Positions 9,416 to 16,790 of a stretch of DNA of 64,000 nt are shown here, one piece after another (the first letter of the stretch is position 1; each line of letters starts with the position of its first letter). A program made the translations under genes and the position numbers. Origin of the DNA: Paracoccus aminovorans (lineage in GTDB: Bacteria; Pseudomonadota; Alphaproteobacteria; Rhodobacterales; Rhodobacteraceae); the NCBI RefSeq assembly GCF_900005615.1, contig NZ_LN832559.1:93501-157500 (forward strand). Reading direction: 5' to 3'. The notes under the pieces are model-generated. The model made no database searches and was not told the DNA's origin. It saw only the letters and a list, made by a program, of their open reading frames with translations.

Positions 9416-9655
9416 ATGGACACGATCCGCGAATGGTGGGGCGCGATCATGGCGGCAACCGGGCTGGGCGTGTGGCTGATCCGCCTCGAAGGCGCCTCCA
9501 AAACCGCGCTGCGCGAGGTCGAACGGCTGGAAAAACAGCTCGACGCCGACCGCCAGGCGATCTCCGAGACCCGCAAGGAACAGAACGAGATGCTGCGCGA
9601 GATGCGCGCCGACATCAAACGCCTGCTGGAACGCAGCGGACCCGCCCGCGACTGA
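9416..9655 (+). CDS. Small membrane-anchored coiled-coil protein of the lysis cassette (element A)
   Basis: Encodes 79 residues: one N-terminal membrane segment (WWGAIMAATGLGVWLIRL) followed by a heptad-like charged helix (LREVERLEKQLDADRQ). The start at 9416 has a GGGAG site nine bases upstream; the ATG at 9401 overlaps that site. It stands between tail fibre and endolysin and is nearly identical at the C-terminus to the copy at 55691-55930. Position and topology would suit a holin or pinholin accessory, but one membrane segment plus a coiled coil is not diagnostic, and it also resembles DUF2730 proteins. Confidence 0.7.
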   Translation: MDTIREWWGAIMAATGLGVWLIRLEGASKTALREVERLEKQLDADRQAISETRKEQNEMLREMRADIKRLLERSGPARD

Positions 9656-9675
9656 CCGCCCAACCAGCCAAGCAT

Positions 9676-9709
9676 CCCCACCCGCCCCGCCAATTCGGTG
9701 GGGTTTTTT
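9676..9709 (+). terminator. Rho-independent terminator before endolysin (element A)
   Basis: CCCCACC (9676-9682) pairs with GGTGGGG (9697-9703), followed by TTTTTT. A shorter CCGCC pairing is an alternative. The corresponding position in element B also has a terminator-like hairpin, so the lysis genes may need read-through or antitermination. Confidence 0.65.
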
Positions 9710-9724
9710 GCATTGGAGAGACCC

Positions 9725-10393
9725 ATGACGTTTTATCAACACTGGCGGAACCTGCCGGCGACGGCTTGGCACTGGCCGAACTTCTCGCCCGCCGAGATCG
9801 CCTGCCGCGGCACCGGCAAGCTGCTGGTCAACGAGGATGCACTGAACCGGCTGCAGGAACTGCGCGTGACGCTCGGCAAGCCGCTGATCGTGAATTCGGC
9901 CTATCGCAGCCCGGAGCATAACCGCAATGTCGGCGGCGCGAAGGCCTCGAAGCATCTTGAAGGCACCGCCTTCGACATCTCGATGGCGAACCACGATCCC
10001 GCCGCCTTCATCGCCGCCGCCCGCAAGGCGGGGTTCAAGGGCATCGGCACCTATCCGCGCTCAAACTTCATCCATATCGACACTGGTCCTGCGCGGAGCT
10101 GGGGCGAGTCCTTCCCGGCGCGGGCGAGCAGCTTCGCGCCCGACCAGCCCCCGGCCCGCGAGCATCTGGCCGACAGCCGCACCCTGAAGGGCAGCGGCGC
10201 GGCTGGCGTCGGCACCATCGGCGCGGCCGGCGTCGAGGTGGTGCAATCCGCGCTGGCCGAGGCGCAGGGCGCGATCCTGCCGCTGCTGCCCTATCTCGAC
10301 GGCCTGCGCTGGATCTTCGTCGTCCTCGCTTTGGCGGGAATCGCCGTGACGATCTACGCCCGGCTGGACGACTGGAAGCGGGGCCAGAGATGA
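9725..10393 (+). CDS. M15-family peptidase endolysin with C-terminal membrane anchor (element A)
   Basis: A 222-residue Peptidase_M15A-type endolysin. Zinc ligands are recognisable in SKHLEGTAFDIS (His, Asp) and FIHIDTG (His). The family cuts the stem peptides of peptidoglycan. After a linker there is a C-terminal transmembrane segment (LRWIFVVLALAGIAVTIYA) with a basic tail, so the enzyme is probably anchored in the inner membrane. The start follows a TTGGAGAG site. Element B has an unrelated GH24 lysozyme at this position between the same flanking genes, a clean functional swap. The gene overlaps the spanin gene as ATGA. Confidence 0.88.
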   Translation: MTFYQHWRNLPATAWHWPNFSPAEIACRGTGKLLVNEDALNRLQELRVTLGKPLIVNSAYRSPEHNRNVGGAKASKHLEGTAFDISMANHDPAAFIAAARKAGFKGIGTYPRSNFIHIDTGPARSWGESFPARASSFAPDQPPAREHLADSRTLKGSGAAGVGTIGAAGVEVVQSALAEAQGAILPLLPYLDGLRWIFVVLALAGIAVTIYARLDDWKRGQR

Positions 10394-10635
10394 TCGGCTG
10401 GCTCTTCACCCGCGGCCCGGCGCGCAAGGCGCTGGGCCTGATCCTCGGAGCGGCGACGACCCTGCTGTTCCTGCTGAATCTGCGCCGCGCCGGGGAGCGT
10501 GCCGGGCGCGCCGCCGAACGCCTTGAAGCCAGAGAGAGAAACCATGCCATCCACCGCCAGATGCTCGATGCCGCCAGCCGCCGCCCCCCTGATCGCGATG
10601 CTCTGGCTGAGCGGCTGCGCGACGGCAGGTTCTGA
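10390..10635 (+). CDS. Rz-like inner-membrane spanin subunit (element A)
   Basis: An 81-residue protein with an N-terminal membrane segment (ALGLILGAATTLLFLLNL) followed by a charged periplasmic helix ending ALAERLRDGRF. It starts within the endolysin stop codon. A second gene lies out of frame in its 3' half and encodes a small lipoprotein, the classical nested Rz/Rz1 arrangement. The two together would span the periplasm and fuse the membranes in the last step of lysis. The homologue in element B is at 56655-56873. Confidence 0.75.
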   Translation: MIGWLFTRGPARKALGLILGAATTLLFLLNLRRAGERAGRAAERLEARERNHAIHRQMLDAASRRPPDRDALAERLRDGRF

Positions 10636-10786
10636 CAGTGCCCCTTGCCCGCCGGTGGTGGAATACAGCACCGCCGAGCAGACCCGCGCTGCGGTCGAGG
10701 TCGAGGCGATGCCGGAAGAAGCCGTGCTGGTGCGGATGATGAGCGATTACGCCGTCCTGCGCGATCAGGCGCGGGCCTGCAGGTGA
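10544..10786 (+). CDS. Rz1-like spanin lipoprotein, nested out of frame (element A)
   Basis: An 80-residue protein starting at 10544 behind an AGAGAGAAACC site, inside the Rz-like gene in another frame and extending 150 bases beyond it. The signal peptide ends in the lipobox LSGC, so the mature protein starts at that Cys and is lipid-anchored in the outer membrane. The mature part is short, acidic and starts Pro-rich (CPPVVEYSTAEQ). The element B copy (56782-57024) has the same lipobox and an almost identical C-terminus. Confidence 0.78.
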   Translation: MPSTARCSMPPAAAPLIAMLWLSGCATAGSDSAPCPPVVEYSTAEQTRAAVEVEAMPEEAVLVRMMSDYAVLRDQARACR

Positions 10787-10868
10787 ATACCGGGCCGGGC
10801 ATTGCCATGCGAGAAGCACCAGACGCCTCGACCGCAGCACCATGCCCGGCCCGGTTCACGGATTCACA

Positions 10869-10898
10869 GTTTCAAAAAGCGGCAGGGATTCGCTGCGC
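10869..10898. repeat. Last block shared by both prophage lysis modules
   Basis: A 30-bp block (from GTTTCAAAAAGC to TTCGCTGCGC) is identical at 57107-57136. Beyond it the two elements have unrelated sequence, so it marks where the common module ends and the variable cargo begins. Confidence 0.7.
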
Positions 10899-10944
10899 AG
10901 GGATCATCGCACGGCAAGCTCCGGTCTGTCCCACGGCGAGATGA

Positions 10945-10956
10945 GCACAATTGTGC
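10945..10956. promoter_or_regulatory. Palindrome GCACAATTGTGC upstream of metallophosphoesterase gene
   Basis: A perfect 12-bp palindrome in the 330-bp noncoding stretch between the spanin gene and 11117. It has the form of a dimeric repressor operator; the binding protein is unknown. No gene was accepted in 10787-11116. Confidence 0.35.
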
Positions 10957-10981
10957 ACATCAGGAGAACGGGGCCTATGCG

Positions 10982-11027
10982 GTTTCCTGCACGCTCAAAG
11001 CGCCATAACCTCCTTGGCGCAGGAAAC
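10982..11027 (+). other. Inverted repeat in the leader of the metallophosphoesterase gene
   Basis: GTTTCCTGC (10982-10990) pairs with GCAGGAAAC (11019-11027), with an overlapping inner pair GCGCCA/TGGCGC. The two stems are partly exclusive. It has no T-run, so it is not a simple terminator; it could be a leader structure or a recombination scar. Confidence 0.4.
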
Positions 11028-11116
11028 GGGTGCATTACGACCTCATCTTGGCATGGCAACGCCCCCGATGCAGGTTACCGTACCTACGCCACCCCGCCCT
11101 GCCCCAAGGAGAACGC

Positions 11117-11677
11117 ATGGCCCATTTCTTCACTGCCGACACCCATTTCGCGGATGACCCGGTGCGGCGCTTCTTCGACCGGCCCTTTGCCTCGGTTGAG
11201 GCGATGGACGCCGCGATGATTGCTCGTGCCGGCGTGGTTGGACCCGATGACGACCTGTGGATCATCGGAGACTTCGCCGCCTGCGAGTCCGACGCCGGAC
11301 GCATGGCCGCGCAGGCGGGTTTTGCCGCGCTGCCGGGGCGGAAACATCTGGTGCGCGGCAATCACGATCCCGACTGGCTGGTTCGCGCGCTGCCATGGGC
11401 ATCGGTTCACGATCTGGTCGAGATAGGCATCGGAGAGCGCCGCTTTGTCCTGTGCCACTATCCGCTGGTCACCTGGAACGGCGCGCGGGCCGGAGCGATC
11501 CAGCTTTTCGGTCATGTCCACACCCGCTGGCGCGGTGCCGAGGGTCAGGTGAATGTCGGCGTTGATCAGTGGGATTTTGCGCCGGTCACCCCGGATCAGG
11601 CAGAGTTGGAGGCATTGATGCTGCCTCCGTCTCGTTTGCATCAGATGGCTGAGGGTGTGGAGACGGTCGCAGAATGA
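11117..11677 (+). CDS. Calcineurin-like metallophosphoesterase (cargo of element A)
   Basis: A 186-residue metallophosphoesterase with the family motifs in order: DTHFAD (metal Asp and His), GDFA, GNHD, LCHYPL and GHVHTRW. These bind two metals for phosphoester hydrolysis; the substrate is unknown. The start at 11117 follows an AAGGAG site. It lies just past the region shared by the two prophages and is absent from element B, so it is cargo. Small phosphoesterases of this type occur in phages and can act on nucleotides or end-modified nucleic acids, but no specific role can be read here. Confidence 0.85.
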   Translation: MAHFFTADTHFADDPVRRFFDRPFASVEAMDAAMIARAGVVGPDDDLWIIGDFAACESDAGRMAAQAGFAALPGRKHLVRGNHDPDWLVRALPWASVHDLVEIGIGERRFVLCHYPLVTWNGARAGAIQLFGHVHTRWRGAEGQVNVGVDQWDFAPVTPDQAELEALMLPPSRLHQMAEGVETVAE

Positions 11678-11811
11678 TCGACCTATGTTAGCAGCAAAAA
11701 GGGCTGCGAGGGGCGAAGAAATTGGAACCAGAAATCAAATCGCGAAACCGGACACAGATCAGGCTGTCGTCTGCCGGACCGGGCGCGATGTCCCGATCCG
11801 GCGACGATAGC

Positions 11812-12399
11812 TTAGGGGCGCGGCGGCAGACACAGCTTTTCGCGAATCGCTCCAAGCACCTCAACAGGGTTTTCGCCTTCCACAAGTCGCCGCATCGGCG
11901 TGGTAATATATTTTTCCACATCATCCGTGCTGATCAGGGCATCAAGGGGAACTGCGAAAAGCCAGCTTACCTCGTCTGAGTGAAGCCAGCGATACTCGTC
12001 GGTGACGCACTCCTCGATATAGCCTGACGAGTTGGGGCCTTCGCTATCAAACCCCCATGCGTCCTCAAAATCTCTGGACGGCGCATACGCCGCAAGAACC
12101 TTGGCGCGTTTTCCGTGTTGCCAGTCGCCCTCAACGCCAACGTCGCAGGTAAGCTGGATGGCCAGAGTTATCCAACCGACATCCTTCTTTTTCCCGTTGG
12201 GTGCCTGCCTGACTTTGTAATAAGCCTCCCAGACCGGATATATCCATCCACTATCCTGAGAACCTTCATCAGAATGCTCTATAACAAGTTTCTTCTCGTC
12301 GCATTCGATCACACTGAATGCCTCGCAGAGCTTGTCGAGGTTTTCGGAAGATCTCAACAGATTCTGGGCAGATTGCCAGATGGCTTCGTCAGTGGTCAT
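11812..12399 (-). CDS. Unknown acidic protein, partner of PD-(D/E)XK protein
   Basis: A 195-residue acidic soluble protein (MTTDEAIWQSAQNLLRSSEN). It contains many aromatics (WIYPVWEAYYKV, EYRWLHSDEVSW) and no signal peptide or membrane segment. I recognise no family. Its start overlaps the stop of the PD-(D/E)XK gene by four bases (ATGA), so the two are translationally coupled and probably act together. It is the last gene of the minus-strand operon 16184-11812. Lower GC than the phage genes fits horizontal acquisition. Possible roles are a partner, inhibitor or immunity factor for the nuclease; none can be shown from sequence. Confidence 0.65.
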   Translation of the reverse strand: MTTDEAIWQSAQNLLRSSENLDKLCEAFSVIECDEKKLVIEHSDEGSQDSGWIYPVWEAYYKVRQAPNGKKKDVGWITLAIQLTCDVGVEGDWQHGKRAKVLAAYAPSRDFEDAWGFDSEGPNSSGYIEECVTDEYRWLHSDEVSWLFAVPLDALISTDDVEKYITTPMRRLVEGENPVEVLGAIREKLCLPPRP

Positions 12400-13142
12400 T
12401 TGTGCCTCTCGGTAAAATTGAATTGCGCTGCAGGTACTGATCCGACCGCATTTCCGGGATCAAACTGCCTGCCTGCTGCGAAAGTAAAACTTGCGGCCGG
12501 CGGCATCATGATATCAGGAGGCCATGATCCCAGCACACTTCCCTTCGGAGTGCCCCTGAGAAAATCTTCAGCCGTTCTGGTCCACGAAATCAATCCGGGA
12601 TCGTCATTTTTTTCGGTGGACAGACGGCGCAGCCGCTCTGTTACCGCTGGCCATGTCAGGCTATGGAATGTCAGTTTGGAAAACTCTCCCTCGGCTACCT
12701 GCATGGCTTCCGTATGCTTCATCTCCGCTCCGAGCAGAGTATAGCCAATCACGTTCCGATTTTCAGCGGGCAGGCCGCCGCGGAGACATTCGCCATCACG
12801 AAGTGTCCGGACTTCACGACCGACTTGCTCATCACCGAGAGGTGCGCCCCACTTCACCTCCACGATCCAATAGGCAGGGCCATCATCAGTGCGAATTCTC
12901 AGGACCACATCCGGCTCTGCATTTTCTTCCGGGTGCCTCAGATACGGCCAGAGAAAGATTTCTGCGTCACCACGCAATTCCTGACCGATCAGTGCCTTCA
13001 GTGCCAACTTCTGCGCAGGTGCGGAAAGAAACTGGATCGTGCCAAACAGCGCCGAGGTTATCAAATCCTCGCGCGGCTGCTTTCCAACGCCGTCTATCAC
13101 CCGATCGAACCTAGCTTTTCTTGCGTTTATCGCATGAAACAT
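12396..13142 (-). CDS. PD-(D/E)XK nuclease-like protein
   Basis: A 248-residue protein with a readable PD-(D/E)XK core: Glu25 in the helix REDLITSALFG, Pro77-Asp78 in EPDVV, and Glu95-Val-Lys97 in YWIVEVKW. This fold is shared by restriction enzymes and many defence nucleases; spacing and order are normal, so catalysis is plausible. The C-terminal half (about 120-248) is unfamiliar. It follows the WYL gene by 32 bases and overlaps the next gene. Start: ATG at 13142 after a G-rich GGGGGTGGG stretch. It could be a DNA-cutting effector of the operon. Confidence 0.7.
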   Translation of the reverse strand: MFHAINARKARFDRVIDGVGKQPREDLITSALFGTIQFLSAPAQKLALKALIGQELRGDAEIFLWPYLRHPEENAEPDVVLRIRTDDGPAYWIVEVKWGAPLGDEQVGREVRTLRDGECLRGGLPAENRNVIGYTLLGAEMKHTEAMQVAEGEFSKLTFHSLTWPAVTERLRRLSTEKNDDPGLISWTRTAEDFLRGTPKGSVLGSWPPDIMMPPAASFTFAAGRQFDPGNAVGSVPAAQFNFTERHK

Positions 13143-13174
13143 TACCCACCCCCGTCATGCCTTGAGATTTCCGG

Positions 13175-14125
13175 TCACATATCATTCAGGTTTCCTTTTG
13201 ATACGACTTCCACATTCTCCCCCCATCTGGCCACATACCATTCCATTTCCTGCCGCCCGCCAGCCCGGAACCGCACCACCAGCGAGCCGTTGGGCAGCCG
13301 CTCCGTTTCCTGCTTCGGATGAAAGACATAGGTCGCCGCCTCGTCCGCGACTTCGGGCAGAAAGCGCCATTCCACGTCCTGCGGCTCTTCGCGCCAGATG
13401 CCGAAGCTTTCGGCCAGCCAGTCCTGCAGGTCGAAGCCCTCGGGGCGCTCATAGATGTCATCCTCCAACGCGATGCGCTCAAACCCGGCCAAGGCAAACA
13501 GGCGCAGGTCGTCTTGGTATTCGCTCCAAGCCAGCAGGTATTGCCGACCCTCACCGAACAGCATGGCGATCGGGCCAAGCCGGGTGTCGCGCGACAGCTT
13601 GCCCGAAGCACGGGCGCGGTGGTCGGCCGAGATCATCGCCCCGGCAAGAATTGCCTCGCGCAGGCTGGACAGGATTTCCGGCGCGATGCGTTCGCGCGGG
13701 CCGGGGCGGAAGGCCACGCCATCGGCCAGAAGCTGCGCCTCCAGATCGGCGGCCACGCGACGGCGGCGGTCAGCACGAAACATTGCCTGTACCTTGGCCA
13801 GCAGGAGTTCCAGGGTTTCGGCCGTGGCAAGATCGCCCTCGCGCCGGGCAATTGCCACGGCACGGTGACCGGCGCCGAGTTCGTCGAGCGTCGGCTCCTC
13901 CATCTTGCCCAATGTGCCGGGCGGGAAGCGCCAATATTTCTGACCCTGCGGACCGGGGCGCTCCTCCAGTTGCGGATAGGCGCGCAGCACGGCATCGCGC
14001 ATCCGCTCGGCCGTGCGCCGGGAAACGTCGAAGGCGCGCTCGATGTCGGCGATGGAAATCCCTTCCGCCGATCCCTGCATCATCAGGGCCAGCTTCAGCA
14101 GATCTTCCTGACGTGAATAGCGCAT
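13175..14125 (-). CDS. WYL-domain transcriptional regulator (CapW/BrxR type)
   Basis: A 316-residue regulator with an N-terminal winged helix-turn-helix (about residues 22-50, ISIADIERAFDVSRRTAERM), a middle WYL-type ligand domain and a C-terminal WCX-like extension. Proteins with this layout (CapW, BrxR) are dimeric repressors often encoded inside antiphage operons, where they hold expression down until a nucleic-acid or nucleotide signal appears. Here it lies between an AAA ATPase gene (49 bases upstream) and a nuclease gene (32 bases downstream), all on the minus strand. Start: ATG 14125; upstream frame lacks plausible starts. Confidence 0.8.
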   Translation of the reverse strand: MRYSRQEDLLKLALMMQGSAEGISIADIERAFDVSRRTAERMRDAVLRAYPQLEERPGPQGQKYWRFPPGTLGKMEEPTLDELGAGHRAVAIARREGDLATAETLELLLAKVQAMFRADRRRRVAADLEAQLLADGVAFRPGPRERIAPEILSSLREAILAGAMISADHRARASGKLSRDTRLGPIAMLFGEGRQYLLAWSEYQDDLRLFALAGFERIALEDDIYERPEGFDLQDWLAESFGIWREEPQDVEWRFLPEVADEAATYVFHPKQETERLPNGSLVVRFRAGGRQEMEWYVARWGENVEVVSKGNLNDM

Positions 14126-14174
14126 TGTTTTCCATGTTCTCCGCGCCTCACATTCCTTGCGGATGCGCGCAAGG

Positions 14175-16184
14175 TCAACGGCCGAAGCCGATAGCCCTTG
14201 TCTTGCCTTCCTTGGCCTCGGACTCGCGGCGCAATTCCGCGAGGATGGTGGCGGGATCATCCTGCCCAAGCGCGCGCATCCTGCGGGCGACATTGGCAAA
14301 GTCCCCCGCCGCCAGCCGGTCGAGCGCCCGGACATCGGCATGCACCGGTGCGCCGAAATGCGCGCGCCATGCCAGTGGCAGCTGATCCTCGCGCAGCCAG
14401 TCGAAGCGGATGCGGAAGGTGAAGCGCCGCTGGGTCGCGGGGTCGAGGTTCTCGGCGAGGTTGGTGGTGCAGACGAAGGGCAGTGGATGGCTTTCCATCC
14501 AGGTCAGCATCTCATTCACCTGGCTGACCTCCCATTGGCGGGAAGCGTTGCGACGGTCGGCCAGCAGGCTGTCGGCCTCGTCGAAGATCAGCAGCGCGCC
14601 CTCCGCCCGCGCATCGGCAAAGGCCCGCGCGATGGCCTTCTCGCTGCCGCCGACCCACATCGACAGAAGGTCCGAGGCGCGTTTCTCGATCACCGGCAGG
14701 CCCAGCTGCTTGGCCAGATGCCGCGCCCATGCGCTCTTGCCCGTCCCGGCCGGACCATCGAGGCAGAAGGATATCCGCGGTGCGGTATCGAAGCCTGCAA
14801 GCCGCGCCTCCAGCAGGGCAAGATCGGTGTCGGCATTGGCCAGAGTCGCCTCCCACGCCGCTTCGGAGTGATGACGCGGCGGCGGCGCGATCCCGCCATT
14901 GGTCAGCTTGGCCGAGGCCCCCAGCACCTGCGCGAAGGTCTCAACCCCACCGCCGCAGTCGCGCGCCACGCGCATCGCATCGGACACCAGCGCCGGGGGA
15001 TGGTCATGGATCCCGGCCAGCGCCATCAGCGCGCCCGTCTCGGCCAGCGGCTGATGCCGGTCGGCGAGCCTTTGCCAGATGCGCTTGCGTACCCGCTCGG
15101 ACGGCGTGCGCATTTCGACCGAAAAGGTCATACGGCGCAGGAAGGCCGGATCGCAGGCCTCAATGGAATTGGTGGTCCAGAGCGTCGGCACGGGATTGGT
15201 TTCGAGCAGCCGGTTCGCGAAGACCTTGGACATCCGCTCCTGACGGAAGAACGACGGCATCGCGCCACCGAACAGGTCCTCCATTTCGTCCAGCAGCAGC
15301 ACGGTATCTCGCCGCGCCGACAGCATCCGTCCGGCAATGCCGAGTTCGGCCAGCCGCTCGCCCCGCGACGGCTCTTCTCCGCTGTCATCCGCCTCGCCGA
15401 TGGCGCGCAGACTGGCCCCCACTTCGCGGGCCAGTACCTTGCAGAATTCGGTCTTGCCCGTGCCCGGCGCGCCATAAAGCAGGATGTTCACGCCCGGCGT
15501 GCCGTTCACGATCGCATTGGTCAGCAGCTTGCGCATGAGATCAGCGCTTTCGCCCAGGCCCTCGAAGTCCCGCCATTCGGCGTCGGGCGTGGGCGCAGCA
15601 GGAAACAGCAACGCAACCAATTCCTCGATGTCGTCGACATCCGCCCGCATGGCATCCGCCAATCGAGGTGAAACAGCATAGGGAACCCTCTGGCTGGACC
15701 AGTTGCGACCCTCGTTCTGCAACAGGCCCGAAGCTTTCAGCCGTGCATCGGGGCGCAGTGCCGTTCTGACTTCCCCTTGCTCAGCGCCCGAGAATTGCGC
15801 GACGAGGAAAAGCAGGGTCACCTCCCTCGTTTCCAGCGCCTGATCGACTACATGCTCGAACATATCGAAGATGCGATAGTTGGCGAAGAACTCGAGGATC
15901 CGCGCCTCGACCTCCGTCAAACCGAAGTGCTCGCCGATCCGCGTCGCATTTGCCCGCACCAGATTGCCTTCGCTGCGGTCAGCTTCCTGGCAGAGATCAT
16001 CCAGCAGACTGCGCACCCGCCCCCACCAGGCAGCGCCGGGCCGGGTTCGCGGCCGTTCGGGACATTCGGTGTCGGTCAGATATTCGATCCAGCCCGGCAG
16101 TTCCTTGGCGATCTTGCTTCCGGGGCCAAAGCGCTCTGCCAGGGAGGCGACAAGGCCGAGCGCAAGGTGTTTTTCGCAGGTCAT
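14175..16184 (-). CDS. Tandem-AAA ATPase
   Basis: A 669-residue protein with two AAA modules. First: Walker A GAPGTGKT (238-245), Walker B LLLDE (about 296-300), sensor TTN (337-339), Arg350-351. Second: Walker A GPAGTGKS (477-484), Walker B LLIFDEAD (531-538), TTN (573-575), Arg586-587. Both look active. The N-terminal 200 residues are helical and unassigned and may be the substrate adaptor. A GGAGAG site precedes ATG 16184. First gene of a four-gene operon with a WYL regulator and a PD-(D/E)XK protein. ATPase plus WYL pairs occur widely in proteobacteria; their role is not known to me. Confidence 0.82.
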   Translation of the reverse strand: MTCEKHLALGLVASLAERFGPGSKIAKELPGWIEYLTDTECPERPRTRPGAAWWGRVRSLLDDLCQEADRSEGNLVRANATRIGEHFGLTEVEARILEFFANYRIFDMFEHVVDQALETREVTLLFLVAQFSGAEQGEVRTALRPDARLKASGLLQNEGRNWSSQRVPYAVSPRLADAMRADVDDIEELVALLFPAAPTPDAEWRDFEGLGESADLMRKLLTNAIVNGTPGVNILLYGAPGTGKTEFCKVLAREVGASLRAIGEADDSGEEPSRGERLAELGIAGRMLSARRDTVLLLDEMEDLFGGAMPSFFRQERMSKVFANRLLETNPVPTLWTTNSIEACDPAFLRRMTFSVEMRTPSERVRKRIWQRLADRHQPLAETGALMALAGIHDHPPALVSDAMRVARDCGGGVETFAQVLGASAKLTNGGIAPPPRHHSEAAWEATLANADTDLALLEARLAGFDTAPRISFCLDGPAGTGKSAWARHLAKQLGLPVIEKRASDLLSMWVGGSEKAIARAFADARAEGALLIFDEADSLLADRRNASRQWEVSQVNEMLTWMESHPLPFVCTTNLAENLDPATQRRFTFRIRFDWLREDQLPLAWRAHFGAPVHADVRALDRLAAGDFANVARRMRALGQDDPATILAELRRESEAKEGKTRAIGFGR

Positions 16185-16302
16185 CTTTTCTCTCCATTGA
16201 TGAGGAGAAGATAATCCGCGCCCCCGTCAGATTCGGACGCATCCGTCGTCCGCTGCCAGTGAATGTCGGCGGATGCGGGCCGTTGCCGGTTTTCTGTTCG
16301 GG

Positions 16303-16321
16303 TGTTGATGTGGTGTTGATG
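16303..16321 (+). promoter_or_regulatory. Integrase arm-type site, right end of element A
   Basis: Two direct TGTTGATG motifs 11 bases apart (16303-16310, 16314-16321), the second starting 74 bp from the att core. Element B has the same geometry at its right end (TGTTGAGT twice, 73 bp from the core). Confidence 0.6.
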
Positions 16322-16333
16322 TAGAACGCGAAA

Positions 16334-16363
16334 AGGCCGATGGTATAAAAATACCGTCGGCCT
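16334..16363 (-). terminator. Strong hairpin next to att core
   Basis: A 13-bp stem (16334-16346 with 16351-16363, one G-T pair) with a four-base A loop. On the minus strand it is followed by TTTTCGCG, so it may stop transcription leaving the element B side or the former tRNA transcript. Confidence 0.55.
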
Positions 16364-16387
16364 ATCTATTTGATTTTGTGGTATTTT

Positions 16388-16433
16388 TTGGTTGCGGGGA
16401 CAGGATTTGAACCTGTGACCTTCAGGTTATGAG
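16388..16433 (-). repeat. att core between elements A and B (tRNA 3' half)
   Basis: Forty-six bp identical to 62207-62252, the anticodon-to-CCA part of the initiator tRNA gene. Sequence beyond both ends differs. On the 16434 side the tRNA 5' half is missing, so this is a tRNA fragment left by site-specific integration, not a functional tRNA. Confidence 0.88.
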
Positions 16434-16790
16434 GCTATGCTATTGATATTGCTCGATTCATTACGAATCAACGACTTGCGCCACAACCGTTTGTTATCGC
16501 GCGCTTTGCTTCCAGCATTCGGCGACTCTCATCGTGCTTCGCCGCGCGGGAAAGGCGCTCAAAGGGCGTCCATCTGTTGAGTTGGCGTTGAGTCAAAGTA
16601 GTGGCTTGAGCGCCGTTGCTACCCAAGCTGAAGGCTCGAAATGGGCGGAAAGCGGTCGCCCGCTGCTAATGCAAACGAACCAACCGCTCGATCACATTCC
16701 GAACATTCACTTCGCGCTCCTGGGAGTACGCAGCTCCACCCGCGCGGAGAATACGATATCAACTATGCGCTATCGCCTCCACTCTCATAA
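16434..16790. other. Left end of element B, noncoding
   Basis: No convincing gene in this stretch. It contains the att-adjacent left arm and, at 16575-16593, the direct pair TGTTGAGT/CGTTGAGT. A short open frame (16534-16794) has no homology signature or good ribosome site. Confidence 0.6.
16575..16593 (+). promoter_or_regulatory. Integrase arm-type site, left end of element B
   Basis: TGTTGAGT (16575-16582) and CGTTGAGT (16586-16593), again 11 bases apart and in the same orientation as the pairs at 16303 and 62123. It lies 142 bp inside the att core. Confidence 0.55.

Larger units (their letters stand above)
1..16433. mobile_element. Prophage element A, right part (left end outside window)
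   Basis: Tail, lysis and cargo genes run up to the 46-bp att repeat at 16388-16433, which copies the 3' half of the initiator tRNA gene at 62.2 kb. Paired TGTTGATG motifs lie 74 bp left of the core, almost the same spacing as in element B (73 bp). The tail genes match those of element B. The integrase, head genes and left att site would lie outside the window. Confidence 0.7.

Noticed and set aside
1..11000. Assembly duplication as explanation for the repeated tail modules
   Set aside because: The copies differ by many substitutions, a moron, a 13-residue indel, different terminators and unrelated endolysins, so they are real paralogous modules.
13162..14385. Plus-strand open frame of 407 codons opposite the WYL gene
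   Set aside because: Arg/Pro/Ala-rich translation without motifs; the minus strand encodes a clear HTH-WYL protein.
16388..16490. Possible second tRNA gene
   Set aside because: Only the 3' half matches; sequence after 16433 cannot form D arm or acceptor stem, so it is an att remnant.
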